The position numbers and the translations under genes were made by a program. The notes beneath the pieces were generated by a model. It had not been told where the DNA came from and ran no database searches. It saw only the letters and a list, made by a program, of their open reading frames with translations. This document shows positions 40,833 to 50,851 of a DNA stretch of 64,000 nucleotides, piece by piece; within the stretch, counting starts at the first letter, position 1; each line of letters begins with the position of its first letter. The stretch lies in assembly GCF_002926165.1 (NCBI RefSeq), contig NZ_MAGP01000104.1:1-64000 (forward strand). The letters are read 5' to 3'. The stretch comes from Micromonospora chalcea (GTDB lineage: Bacteria; Actinomycetota; Actinomycetes; Mycobacteriales; Micromonosporaceae).

Positions 40833-42548
40833 CTATTCCGCCGTCCGGCGGGCCGGGGCCTGGTCGGCGGCGGAAAGCTTGCCCGCCGCGTGCCGCCCGA
40901 CGATGTAGCCGTAGACCAGGCCCTGGCCGATGGTCGCCCCGGCCCCCGGGTAGGTGCGGCCGAAGGCGTTGGCGGCGGCGTTGCCGATCGCGTACAGCCC
41001 GGGGACCGGTGTCCCCGCGTCGGACAGCGCCCGGCCGAGGCCGTCGGCCCGGATCCCGCCGCAGGTCCCGAGGTCGGACAGGACGACCCGGACGGCGTAC
41101 AGGTTGCCGGCCAGGGGCCGCAGGTTCGGGTTCGGCGTCACCGTCGGGTCGCCGTAGTAGCGGTCGTACGCGCTGGCGCCCCGCGCGAAGTCGTCGTCGA
41201 CGCCGGCCGCGGCGAGCTGGTTGAACCGCGCCAGGGTGGCGCTCAGCGCGTCGGCGTCCACGCCCATCGAGCGGGCGAGGTCACCCGGGTTGCCCGCGCG
41301 GTGCGCGATGCCCGCCGCGTACCAGGACTTCGGCAGCGGGGCGCGGGGGAACTGCGTGCCGGCGAAGACGTAGCTGTTGCGGTACCGCTGGTCGAAGACC
41401 AGCCACATGGCCGGCAGCGCTCCGCCCTCGTCGGCGAGGCCGAGCACCCGCTGCCCGAACGTCATGTAGTCGCAGGACTCGTTGACGAACCGGCGGCCCG
41501 TGCCGTCCACCATGAGCGACCCGGGCAGGGAACGCTCGGCGAGGAGCACCGACGGCGCGGCGTCGCCGACCGGCGCGACGGCGGGGAACCACCACGCCTG
41601 CTCCATCAGGTCGGTGCCGGCGCCCGCCTCCTGCCCGGCGCGGATCCCGTCGCCGGTGTTGCTGTCCGCGCCGAGGCTCCAGTCGCCCAGGTCGCGGTGG
41701 TGGTGGGCGTGCCGCAGCGGCAGGTCGTGGTCGAAGCCGCCGGTGGCGAGCACGACGCCCCGCTCGGCCCGTACGTCGAACGTCGTCTCCCCGTGGCGCA
41801 GCTCGGCCCCGACGACCCGGTCCCCCTCGACCAGGAGCCGCTCCAGCGCGGTCTCGGTCCAGACCGGGATGCCGGCGCGGCGGACGCCGGCGAACAGGCC
41901 GGCGGCGATGGCCTGGCCGCCGGCGGCGTACTCGCGCCCGAGCGCGAGGCCGCCGAGGCCCTGGGCGAGGCGGGTCACGATGCGGGGCAGCGCGCGAACC
42001 GGGGTCTTCGCCATCAGGTTGAGCCACTTGTAGTCCGCGCCGGTGACCGGCATGGGCACTGGTGCGGAGAGGACGGCGGGACGCAGCCGCGCGCGGTCGG
42101 CGCCGAGGACCTTCAGGTCGAGCGGGCGGCACTCGCAGCTGCGGCCCTCGGCGGTGCCGCCGGGCAGCTCCGGGTGGTAGTCGGAGTAGCCGCGGGCCCA
42201 GAGGAACCGCATCGGGGTGGTCCGCGTGAGCATCTCGATCGTGGCGGCGCCGTGCTCCAGGAAGCTGCGCCAGCGCTGTTCGGGCGCGGAGCCGTCCACG
42301 ACTGCTTCCAGGTACGCCGCGCCGCGCTCGGGCGTGTCCCCGGAGCCCTCGGCGGCCAGCACGGGATTGGCGGGGATCCAGAAGGCGCCGCCGGAGCGTG
42401 CCGTGGAGCCGCCGACCCAGCGCGACTTCTCCACTACCACGACGGAGAGGCCGGCCTCGTGGGCGCTGAGCGCGGCGGCGAGGCCGGTGCCGGAGCCGAT
42501 CACGACGAGGTCGACCGAGGTCGGCCGGGGCTGCCGGGGTACGGACAT
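40833..42548 (-). CDS. FAD-dependent 3-ketosteroid delta-1-dehydrogenase-like protein
   Basis: 571 residues. The N-terminal dinucleotide fold has VVIGSGTGLAAALSAHEAG and VVVEKSRWVGGSTARSGG; the C-terminal LYAIGNAAANAFGRTYPGAG followed by ATIGQG is the conserved close of KstD-family flavoproteins that desaturate ring A of 3-ketosteroids. The body has ATGGFDHD and FVNESCDYMTFG. It lies between an OYE-type reductase (14-base gap upstream) and the SDR, an association that fits steroid, terpenoid or other cyclic-ketone conversion. No other steroid-catabolism genes are present, so the natural substrate may differ. Confidence 0.86.
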   Translation of the reverse strand: MSVPRQPRPTSVDLVVIGSGTGLAAALSAHEAGLSVVVVEKSRWVGGSTARSGGAFWIPANPVLAAEGSGDTPERGAAYLEAVVDGSAPEQRWRSFLEHGAATIEMLTRTTPMRFLWARGYSDYHPELPGGTAEGRSCECRPLDLKVLGADRARLRPAVLSAPVPMPVTGADYKWLNLMAKTPVRALPRIVTRLAQGLGGLALGREYAAGGQAIAAGLFAGVRRAGIPVWTETALERLLVEGDRVVGAELRHGETTFDVRAERGVVLATGGFDHDLPLRHAHHHRDLGDWSLGADSNTGDGIRAGQEAGAGTDLMEQAWWFPAVAPVGDAAPSVLLAERSLPGSLMVDGTGRRFVNESCDYMTFGQRVLGLADEGGALPAMWLVFDQRYRNSYVFAGTQFPRAPLPKSWYAAGIAHRAGNPGDLARSMGVDADALSATLARFNQLAAAGVDDDFARGASAYDRYYGDPTVTPNPNLRPLAGNLYAVRVVLSDLGTCGGIRADGLGRALSDAGTPVPGLYAIGNAAANAFGRTYPGAGATIGQGLVYGYIVGRHAAGKLSAADQAPARRTAE

Positions 42549-42562
42549 CGGGGGACTCCTTG

Positions 42563-43792
42563 CTACGGGGCGACGACGGGCCGGGTGCCGGCGGCGACGA
42601 GCGCCGCCGTCCCCTCGGCGTCCAGGGGGCAGTGGGTGCCGGTGAAGATGCTGGCGGCGCAGAGGTTGCAGTGGGTGCAGCGCGACCGGGCGGTGGCGTC
42701 GCGGCTGATCCTGTTGATCAGATCCGGCTCCCGGAGCAGTGCGCGGGCCATCGCGACGTACTCGAAGCCGTCGCTCATGGCCGTGCGCATCCCGTCGAGG
42801 TCGGTGACGCCGCCGAGCAGGATCAGCGGCATGGACAGCTCGCGGCGGAACCGGAGCGCGAGGTCGCGGAAGTAGAGCGGCTGGTAGGGGTAGTCGCGGA
42901 ACAGGAACCGGCCGAACATCTTCATGCCGAGCCGCAGCAGCGGCGGCTGGGGCGCGGCCATCGCCGCCAGCGGGATGTCGCCCCGGAACAGGAACATCGG
43001 GTTGAGCAGCGAGGACCCGCCGGTCAGCTCCAGGGCGTCCAGGTGCCCGTCGGCCTGCACCATCCGGGCGAACGGGATCGACTCGTCGAGGTCGAACCCG
43101 CCGCGTACGCCGTCGCTCATGTTCATCTTGGCGATGACGGCCACGTCGTCGCCGACTGCCTCCTTGACGGCGGCCAGGATCCGGCGCGGGAACTCGGCGC
43201 GGTTGGCCAGCGCGCCGCCGAACTCGTCCCGGCGCCGGTTGAGCTTCGGCGACAGGAACGATCCGGCGAGGTAGGTGTGGCCCAGGTGCACCTCGACGGC
43301 GTCGAAGCCCACCTCGCGCGCCGCCGCGGCGGCGCTGCCGTGTGCGGCCACGATGCGGCGGATGTCGTCGTGCGTCGCGGCGCGGTCGAAGCCCATCGCC
43401 AGGGGGTTGAACCGCGCCGACGAGGCGAGCGAGGGCAGCCCGTTCGAGCGGGAGTTCGCCACCGGCCCGGCGTGGCCGATCTGGGCGCTGACCTTGGCGC
43501 CGGTGGCGTGCACCGCCTCGGTCAGCCGGAGCAGCCCGGGCAGCGCCTCGGGCCGCCAGTAGATCTGGCCGCGTTCGGTGCGCCCCTCGGGCGCGACGGC
43601 GAGGTAGGCGACGGTCGTCATGCCGACGCCGCCGCGGCCCACGGCGGTGTGGTACTCGATCAGGCGGTCGGTGACCAGGGCGTCCGGGGTCGCCCCCTCG
43701 AAGGTCGCGGACTTGATGACGCGGTTGCGCAGGCGCACCGGACCGAGGGTGGCGGGGGCGAGCGGGTCGGGAATCGGGCGCGTGGTGGTCAC
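42563..43792 (-). CDS. NADH:flavin oxidoreductase (old yellow enzyme family)
   Basis: 409 residues, FMN-binding barrel: LRNRVIKSATFEGATPDALV, SAQIGHAGP, GFDAVEVHLGHTYLAGSFLS, LILLGGVTDLDGM, VAMARALLREPDL. The C-terminal CTHCNLCAASIFTGTHC retains the cysteine cluster of the 2,4-dienoyl-CoA reductase branch, which binds a 4Fe-4S centre, but the further NAD(P) and FAD domains of that enzyme are absent, so it is a short, possibly Fe-S-containing form. The GTG start overlaps the TetR stop (GTGA). Likely reduces an enone within the same pathway as the KstD-like enzyme. Confidence 0.86.
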   Translation of the reverse strand: MTTTRPIPDPLAPATLGPVRLRNRVIKSATFEGATPDALVTDRLIEYHTAVGRGGVGMTTVAYLAVAPEGRTERGQIYWRPEALPGLLRLTEAVHATGAKVSAQIGHAGPVANSRSNGLPSLASSARFNPLAMGFDRAATHDDIRRIVAAHGSAAAAAREVGFDAVEVHLGHTYLAGSFLSPKLNRRRDEFGGALANRAEFPRRILAAVKEAVGDDVAVIAKMNMSDGVRGGFDLDESIPFARMVQADGHLDALELTGGSSLLNPMFLFRGDIPLAAMAAPQPPLLRLGMKMFGRFLFRDYPYQPLYFRDLALRFRRELSMPLILLGGVTDLDGMRTAMSDGFEYVAMARALLREPDLINRISRDATARSRCTHCNLCAASIFTGTHCPLDAEGTAALVAAGTRPVVAP

Positions 43793-44406
43793 GGGGCTTC
43801 CTCGGGTGTGGTGATGCGGATGTCCAGCCGGCGCAGCAGGGCGTCGACGGCGTTAGCGGGCGAGCCGTCGGGGCCGCCGCGGGCCCAGTCGTACAGCGCG
43901 CCCTGGGCCGCCTCGCGGTACGCGGCGGCGACGGCCTGGTAGATCGCCGTCGGCGCTCCCGGTCGGCGCCGGGCGATCTCCCGGGCGAGGGCCTCGGTCC
44001 AGGGCGCGTAGGCGCGGGCGGAGGCTTCCGCCAGTTCGGGCTCCTCGGCGACGACCCGCATCCAGTACCCGCCCGCGCTGAGCACGAGCGCGTCGTCGGA
44101 GACGGAGGCGACCACCGCGGCGCGCAGCGCGTCCGACAGCGGGATGTCCAGGGGCAGCGTGCGGAACGCCTCGGACAGCCGCCGGGTGGCGGCGGGCACC
44201 CCCACCCAGGCGAGGGCGGCCTTGGACGGGAAGTGCCGCATCAGGGTGCGGGCGCTGATGCCGGTGGCCGCGGAGATGTCGTCCCAGCCGGTGGCGCCGT
44301 AGCCGCGCTCCGCCCAGAGCCGCAGGGCCGCGGTGCCGACCGCTTCGGGATCGAGCACCGTGGGCCGGCCACGTCGGCGCCGCGCGGGCAGGTTGTCCGA
44401 GGCCAT
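43789..44406 (-). CDS. TetR family transcriptional regulator
   Basis: 205 residues. N-terminal arginine-rich arm RRRRGRPTVLDPEAV, helix-turn-helix GWDDISAATGISARTLMRHF, then a helical C-terminal ligand domain. It is the first gene of a tight run: 4-base overlap with the OYE gene, then KstD-like and SDR genes, so it likely represses its own operon and responds to the pathway substrate. A -35/-10 promoter directly upstream would give a leaderless message. Confidence 0.88.
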   Translation of the reverse strand: MASDNLPARRRRGRPTVLDPEAVGTAALRLWAERGYGATGWDDISAATGISARTLMRHFPSKAALAWVGVPAATRRLSEAFRTLPLDIPLSDALRAAVVASVSDDALVLSAGGYWMRVVAEEPELAEASARAYAPWTEALAREIARRRPGAPTAIYQAVAAAYREAAQGALYDWARGGPDGSPANAVDALLRRLDIRITTPEEAP

Positions 44407-44412
44407 GTGACC

Positions 44413-44441
44413 AGTGAAGCATTTTTGGCAGGAAGCGTCAA
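44413..44441 (-). promoter_or_regulatory. promoter of the TetR-OYE-KstD operon
   Basis: TTGACG (44436-44441 on the minus strand), a 17-base spacer and TTCACT (44413-44418), ending six bases before the ATG at 44406. Transcription would start at the ATG itself. The -35 box overlaps the stop of the upstream methyltransferase gene. Confidence 0.55.
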
Positions 44442-45181
44442 TAATCGGCGGCAGGCCGACGCCGCTGCGTGACGAAGACGAACTCCCGACCGGGGCGGTC
44501 AGGCGCCTCCCGCACGTCGAGCACCCGGAATCCGGCGGCGGTCAGGCTCGACTCGACCTCGTCGCGGTCGCGGAACCGCAGCGTCGAGTCCGACGTGACC
44601 ACCGCCCCGTCGGTCAGGAACCGGTAGGTGAAGCGGAAGGAGACGAACGGCAGGTCGACCGCGGTGACCCGAAGACGCCGCTCCACCCGCCCGACGCCCG
44701 GGACAGACCGGACGACCGGGCCGGTGTCAGTCGCCCATTCCTCCCAGGCGCGGTGTTCGGGACGCCGGGTCTCGAAGACGAGATGCCCCTGCGGCCGGAG
44801 CGCGGCGTGGATGCCCTGGAGCGTCCGCCCCCAGTCGGCGTCGGTCAGGAAGACCTGCGCCACGTTCCCGGTCATCGTGGCGAGGTCGGCGTCGAGCGCG
44901 GGCAGCGCCGTGGCGTCGCCGTGGATCCAGTGGACCGCGCCGGCCCCGTCCTTGGCCCGCGCGACGTCGAGGGACGCCTCGGCCGGGTCGACGCCGACGA
45001 CCGTGTGCCCGTGCCGGGCCAGGAGGACCGACAGCGACCCCGTCCCGCAGCCCACGTCGAGCACCGTGCGCGCGCCCAACGCCCTGGCGAGCGCGAGGTG
45101 GGCGGCCAGGTCGTCCCGGTCGCCGTCGAACGCGTCGTAGACCGGCGCGAGGCGCGGATGGGCGAAGGTCGCATCGGGCAT
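44438..45181 (-). CDS. class I SAM-dependent methyltransferase
   Basis: 247 residues: motif I VLDVGCGTGSLSV (about 40-52), the acidic residue of motif II in VVGVDPAEASL, WIHGDATALP and the NVAQVFL region, then a C-terminal beta-rich part with VESSLTAAGFRVLDV. The fold is that of Methyltransf_25/11 small-molecule enzymes. The substrate cannot be told. It is divergent from the VapBC operon over 61 bases and is followed on its own strand, after 31 bases, by the TetR operon with its own promoter. Confidence 0.85.
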   Translation of the reverse strand: MPDATFAHPRLAPVYDAFDGDRDDLAAHLALARALGARTVLDVGCGTGSLSVLLARHGHTVVGVDPAEASLDVARAKDGAGAVHWIHGDATALPALDADLATMTGNVAQVFLTDADWGRTLQGIHAALRPQGHLVFETRRPEHRAWEEWATDTGPVVRSVPGVGRVERRLRVTAVDLPFVSFRFTYRFLTDGAVVTSDSTLRFRDRDEVESSLTAAGFRVLDVREAPDRPGREFVFVTQRRRPAADY

Positions 45182-45203
45182 CGGGCGACCCTACTTCGGC
45201 CTG

Positions 45204-45236
45204 TGACACGTATCATCTGTATTACGTGACAGGAGG
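45204..45236 (+). promoter_or_regulatory. vapBC operator/promoter and ribosome binding site
   Basis: Inverted repeat TGACACGTA-n10-TACGTGACA (45204-45212 and 45223-45231, 8 of 9 matching), suited to binding by the AbrB-type antitoxin. A -10-like TATCAT (45211-45216) lies within it, and AGGAGG (45231-45236) is six bases before the ATG at 45243. Confidence 0.55.
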
Positions 45237-45242
45237 ACCGCG

Positions 45243-45482
45243 ATGAGGTTGAACAGCAAGGGGCAGGTGACCATCCCGGCTGAGCTGCGTGCGCGGCACA
45301 ACCTGCACGAGGGCGACGAGGTGGACGTGATCGAGGAGGGCGGCGCCCTGCGCATCGTGCGCGTCGAGGACGCGGAAACCCGTGGGCGACGCCTGGTCCG
45401 GCGCATGCGTGGACGAGGCGCTGCTCGAGAGGTCGAGGGCATGTCGACAGATGAGCTGATGGAACTGCTCCGTGGCGAGTGA
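45243..45482 (+). CDS. vapB: AbrB-type antitoxin (VapB)
   Basis: 79 residues. The N-terminal half is a SpoVT/AbrB swapped-hairpin DNA-binding domain: RLNSKGQVTIPAELRARHNL followed by GDEVDVIEEGGALRIVRVE. The C-terminal half (GMSTDELMELLRGE) is the toxin-binding tail. It overlaps the toxin gene by 11 bases and has a strong ribosome site, in keeping with higher antitoxin output. It should repress its own operon by binding the palindrome upstream. Confidence 0.9.
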   Translation: MRLNSKGQVTIPAELRARHNLHEGDEVDVIEEGGALRIVRVEDAETRGRRLVRRMRGRGAAREVEGMSTDELMELLRGE

Positions 45483-45927
45483 GCGGGTCCGGGCCGTGGC
45501 GGGCCGAGCCACCGACACGGTCGCGACCCTCGTCGATACGAATGTCCTGCTGGACATCTTCACCGACGACCCGAAGTGGGCAGACTGGTCCGGCGACGCC
45601 CTGGCCGCTTCCCGTGATGCCGGCCTCCTGGTGATCAACCCGATCGTCTACGCCGAGGTGTCCGTGCGCTTCGCCCGCGTGGAGGACCTCGATGACGCGC
45701 TGCCGGCCACCGACTTCCTCCGCGAGGAACTGCCCTACCCGGCCGGTTTCCTGGCCGGCAAGGCGTACGCGCGGCACCGGTCGCGTGGGGATGCCAAGCG
45801 TTCGCCGATCGCCGACTTCTACATCGGCGCTCACGCAGCGGTCTGCCGCTACCGGCTGCTGACCCGCGACAGCAGCCGCTACCGCAGTTACTTTCCCGGA
45901 TTGACCCTCATCGCGCCCGACGATTGA
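45472..45927 (+). CDS. vapC: PIN-domain ribonuclease toxin (VapC)
   Basis: 151 residues. The four acidic positions of the PIN active site are visible: aspartate in LVDTNVLLDIF (near 22), glutamate in VYAEVSVRF, aspartate in IADFYIGAHA, and aspartate in LLTRDSSRY. VapC toxins cut specific tRNA or rRNA sites in a Mg-dependent way. The GTG start lies within the end of vapB; the first 17 residues are non-conserved, so a slightly later start is possible. All acidic residues are intact, so it is probably active. Confidence 0.9.
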   Translation: MASERVRAVAGRATDTVATLVDTNVLLDIFTDDPKWADWSGDALAASRDAGLLVINPIVYAEVSVRFARVEDLDDALPATDFLREELPYPAGFLAGKAYARHRSRGDAKRSPIADFYIGAHAAVCRYRLLTRDSSRYRSYFPGLTLIAPDD

Positions 45928-45943
45928 TGTTCCGCCAGGGCCG

Positions 45944-46498
45944 TCAGCCGAGGTCGTGCTCGACCGGTGTGGTGTTGAGGACCCAGGCGAGCGGCATGGT
46001 GGCCCGTACGTCGTAACGCGAGCCGTTCAGGCGGTGCATCGTGACGGTCTGCGCCGGGTCCTGCTCGACGACCCAGTACTGCGGGATGCCCGCTCCCGCA
46101 TATTCGCCGCGCTTGGTCACCGTGTCGATGCCCTCGGAGCCGGGCGAGACGATCTCGACCACGAGAAGCACGTCGCCCGGTGGCAGCCACACGCCGTCGG
46201 CCTGCGTCTTGCTCCACACCACGAGGTCGGGGATGCGTCCACCGACGCCGCCGTGCCGGCCCGGGATGCGCAGCCCGACTGCCTGGGCGACGTGATCCGC
46301 CGGTACGCCGCCCTGGGCGAGCCACACCATGAGCCGGGTCGCGATGATCGCATGGGCGTATCCCGGCGGCGGCATGATCGAGAGAACTCCCTCAGGGCTG
46401 ATCTCGTATCGATGGTGCTCGTCCGCGGCCATCATCGCGGTCAGGTCGTCGAGCGACACGGTCGACGGCATGGATCTGCCCACCGCCTCCGCGCTCAT
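45944..46498 (-). CDS. Uma2 family (DUF820) endonuclease-like protein
   Basis: 184 residues of the Uma2 PD-(D/E)xK-like family: HHRYEISPEGVLSIMPPPG, HAIIATRLMVWL, then the core RIPDLVVWSK, VVEIVSPGSE with the catalytic-type E, followed by TKRGEYAGAGIPQYWVVEQD. These genes are numerous in actinobacteria and cyanobacteria; function is mostly unknown, with a nuclease fold. It converges on vapC with a 16-base gap. Whether it is active as a nuclease is unknown. Confidence 0.87.
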   Translation of the reverse strand: MSAEAVGRSMPSTVSLDDLTAMMAADEHHRYEISPEGVLSIMPPPGYAHAIIATRLMVWLAQGGVPADHVAQAVGLRIPGRHGGVGGRIPDLVVWSKTQADGVWLPPGDVLLVVEIVSPGSEGIDTVTKRGEYAGAGIPQYWVVEQDPAQTVTMHRLNGSRYDVRATMPLAWVLNTTPVEHDLG

Positions 46499-46603
46499 GC
46501 CGGAATCGTACCGGGCCGAGCGCGCTCGCGGCCGACACGGACGCGCCGGACGGTGTGCGGCGTGCCGCAGTCCGGGCCGGGCCGTCGTCTCGGGCGGACT
46601 GTC

Positions 46604-46651
46604 AAGAAGGTGCCCTTCCTCTACCGCAGGCGTTAAGAAGGTGCCCTTCCT
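46604..46651. repeat. pair of 17-base direct repeats, each a small hairpin
   Basis: AAGAAGGTGCCCTTCCT occurs at 46604-46620 and again at 46635-46651. Each copy can fold as GAAGG-TGC-CCTTC. The second copy reaches the stop of the glgM gene. It resembles a palindromic AAGAAGG/CCTTCTT element that I recall as common between genes in Micromonospora; this is from memory. Confidence 0.55.
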
Positions 46652-47844
46652 TACACCCCCACCGAGCGGTAGACCTCGAGCGTCTGGCGGGCGATCGCGT
46701 CCCAGGAAAAGTGCTCCACCGCGCGCCGCCGCCCGGCCGCCCCGAACGCGGCGATCCGCTCCGGGTCGGCCAGCAACTCGTTCATGCGCGCGGCCAGGTC
46801 GGCCACGAAACGCTCCGGGTCCAGCGGCGTGCCGGACCCGTCACCGGCCTGCTCGATCGGCACCAGCAGTCCGGTCTCGCCGTCGGCCACCACCTCCGGG
46901 ATGCCGCCCGTGGCGGTCGCCACCACCGCCGTCTCGCAGGCCATCGCCTCCAGGTTGACGATGCCCATCGGCTCGTACACGGACGGGCAGACGAAGATCG
47001 TGGCGTGGGTGAGCACCTGGATCACCTCGTGCTTGGGCAGCATCGCCGCCACCCAGACGACCCCCGACCGCTTCGCGCGCAGCTCGGCGGCCAGCTCCTC
47101 GACCTCCGCGCCGATCTCCGGCGTGTCAGGTGCGCCGGCCAGCAGCACCAGCTGGACGTCGGCGGGCAGCTCGCGGGCGGCGCGCAGCAGGTACGGCAGG
47201 CCCTTCTGCTTGGTGATCCGCCCGACGTAGACCACGCTGGGCCGGGACGGGTCGATGCCGAGCCGGTCGAGCACGTCGGTGTTCCGGTCCGGGGCGTACT
47301 GCGCGGTGTCGATGCCGTTGTAGACCACGCGGACCCGGTCCGGGTTAACCGCCGGGTACGCGGTGAGCACGTCGCGGCGCATCCCCGCGCTCACCGCGAT
47401 GATCGCGTCGGCGGCCTCGAACGCGGTCCGCTCGCACCAGGAGGAGAGCGCGTACCCGCCGCCGAGCTGCTCGGCCTTCCACGGGCGCAGCGGCTCCAGA
47501 CTGTGCGCGGTGACCACGTGCGGCACCCCGTGCAGCAGCTTCGCGGTGTGCCCGGCCAGGTTGGCGTACCAGGTGTGGCTGTGCACCACGTCGGTACCGG
47601 CCGTGCCGGCGGCCATCTCCAGGTCGACGCCCATGACCCGCAGCGCGGCGTTCGCGCCGGCCAACGCGGCCGGCTCGGCGTACGCGGTGACGCCGGGTTC
47701 GTCGCGCGGCGCGCCGAAGCAGTGCACCCGCACGTCGGCGAGCCGGCGCAGCTCGCGGGCGAGGTATTCCACGTGCACGCCGGCGCCGCCGTACACCTCC
47801 GGCGGGTACTCGCGGGTGAGCAGGTCGACGCGCATCGGTGCCAT
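46651..47844 (-). CDS. glgM: alpha-maltose-1-phosphate synthase (GlgM; actinobacterial glycogen synthase-like GT)
   Basis: 397 residues, GT-B fold of the actinobacterial GlgA/GlgM group (Mycobacterium Rv1212c). Opening MRVDLLTREYPPEVYGGAGV, VVHSHTWYANLAGHTAKLLH, VVYNGIDTAQYAP, YVGRITKQKGLPYLLRAA, and the E-x7-E motif SVYEPMGIVNLEAMACE. In this group the enzyme uses ADP-glucose and glucose-1-phosphate to make maltose-1-phosphate for GlgE. It is divergent from glgC, its donor-supplying enzyme. A TAGGGT box six bases before the ATG indicates a leaderless message. Annotation as glycogen synthase GlgA is the alternative. Confidence 0.92.
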   Translation of the reverse strand: MAPMRVDLLTREYPPEVYGGAGVHVEYLARELRRLADVRVHCFGAPRDEPGVTAYAEPAALAGANAALRVMGVDLEMAAGTAGTDVVHSHTWYANLAGHTAKLLHGVPHVVTAHSLEPLRPWKAEQLGGGYALSSWCERTAFEAADAIIAVSAGMRRDVLTAYPAVNPDRVRVVYNGIDTAQYAPDRNTDVLDRLGIDPSRPSVVYVGRITKQKGLPYLLRAARELPADVQLVLLAGAPDTPEIGAEVEELAAELRAKRSGVVWVAAMLPKHEVIQVLTHATIFVCPSVYEPMGIVNLEAMACETAVVATATGGIPEVVADGETGLLVPIEQAGDGSGTPLDPERFVADLAARMNELLADPERIAAFGAAGRRRAVEHFSWDAIARQTLEVYRSVGV

Positions 47845-47850
47845 GCCCGC

Positions 47851-47932
47851 ACCCTAGTGCAGAGCGGCGTGTCGCACGCGGTGCGCAAGTGTGGGCGTCC
47901 GAGTGGTGAAGTCGGTTCCGGGTCGTTAGCGT
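47851..47932. promoter_or_regulatory. divergent glgM/glgC promoter region, both sides apparently leaderless
   Basis: Minus strand: TAGGGT (47851-47856) exactly six bases before the glgM ATG. Plus strand: TAGCGT (47927-47932) exactly six bases before the glgC ATG, with a loose -35 match TGGTGA (47904-47909) at 17-base spacing. No Shine-Dalgarno is seen for either gene. Confidence 0.5.
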
Positions 47933-47938
47933 CTGAGC

Positions 47939-49171
47939 ATGGCTGCCAAGGTGCTCGCGATCGTCCTGGCCGGCGGGGAGGGCAAGCGCCTGATGCCCCT
48001 GACGACCGACCGGGCGAAGCCCGCCGTCCCCTTCGGCGGGATGTACCGCATGGTCGACTTCGTCCTGTCCAACCTGGCGAACGCCGGCTTCCTCAAGATC
48101 GTCGTGCTGACCCAGTACAAGTCGCACTCGCTGGACCGGCACATCACCAAGACCTGGCGGATGTCGACGCTGCTCGGCAACTACGTCACGCCGGTGCCGG
48201 CGCAGCAGCGCCGCGGCCCGTGGTGGTTCGCCGGCTCGGCCGACGCGATCTACCAGAGCTTCAACCTGATCAACGACGAGCAGCCCGACTACGTGATCGT
48301 CTTCGGCGCCGACCACATCTACCGGATGGACCCCCGGCAGATGGTCGACGACCACATCGCCTCCGGCGCCGGGGTGACGGTCGCCGGCATCCGGCAGCCG
48401 CTGTCGATGGCCGACCAGTTCGGCGTGATCGAGGTCGGCGAGGACGGCAAGCGCATCCGCGCGTTCCGGGAGAAGCCCACCGACGCGGTGGGGCTGCCCG
48501 ACGCGCCGGACCAGATCTACGCCTCGATGGGCAACTATGTGTTCACCACGAAGGCGCTGTGCGAGGCGGTCGAGCGCGACGCGGCGGACAAGACCAGCAA
48601 GCACGACATGGGCGGCAGCATCATCCCGATGCTGGTCGAGCGCGGCGAGGCGAACGTCTACGACTTCAAGGACAACGAGGTGCCGGGCAGCACCGACCGG
48701 GACCGCGGCTACTGGCGGGACGTGGGGACGCTCGACTCGTTCTACGACGCGCACATGGATCTGATCAACGTGCACCCGGTGTTCAACCTCTACAACTTCG
48801 AGTGGCCGATCTACACCGAGCAGCCGCCGTACCCGCCGGCCAAGTTCGTGCACGCCTGGGGCGAGCGGGTCGGCCGTGCGGTCAGCTCGATGGTGTCGCC
48901 CGGCTCGGTGATCTCCGGCTCGCTGGTGGAGAACTCGATCGTGTCGCCGAAGGTGAAGGTCCACTCCTGGGCGCACGTCGACGGCGCCGTGCTGATGGAG
49001 GGTGTCCAGATCGGCCGCCACGCGGTCGTCCGGCGCGCGATCCTGGACAAGAACGTCCACGTCCCGGAGGGCGCCGAGATCGGCGTCGACCTGGAGAAGG
49101 ACCGCCAGCGCTACACCGTGTCCGACAACGGCATCGTCGTGATCGGCAAGGGCCAGCGCGTCGAGCCCTGA
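47939..49171 (+). CDS. glgC: glucose-1-phosphate adenylyltransferase GlgC
   Basis: 410 residues. Makes ADP-glucose from ATP and glucose-1-phosphate. N-terminal pyrophosphorylase domain: [20 protein letters not shown] with [44 protein letters not shown]-terminal left-handed beta-helix (from about 300) with [20 protein letters not shown]. Start at ATG 47939 with no ribosome site but a -10 box six bases upstream. Its product feeds GlgM, encoded divergently, and its substrate can come from Pgm, encoded 33 bases downstream. Confidence 0.96.
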   Translation: MAAKVLAIVLAGGEGKRLMPLTTDRAKPAVPFGGMYRMVDFVLSNLANAGFLKIVVLTQYKSHSLDRHITKTWRMSTLLGNYVTPVPAQQRRGPWWFAGSADAIYQSFNLINDEQPDYVIVFGADHIYRMDPRQMVDDHIASGAGVTVAGIRQPLSMADQFGVIEVGEDGKRIRAFREKPTDAVGLPDAPDQIYASMGNYVFTTKALCEAVERDAADKTSKHDMGGSIIPMLVERGEANVYDFKDNEVPGSTDRDRGYWRDVGTLDSFYDAHMDLINVHPVFNLYNFEWPIYTEQPPYPPAKFVHAWGERVGRAVSSMVSPGSVISGSLVENSIVSPKVKVHSWAHVDGAVLMEGVQIGRHAVVRRAILDKNVHVPEGAEIGVDLEKDRQRYTVSDNGIVVIGKGQRVEP

Positions 49172-49204
49172 GCAGCACCACCGCAACCCGAGGAGGATCC
49201 CGCA

Positions 49205-50848
<1,644 letters not shown>

Positions 50849-50851
50849 CGG

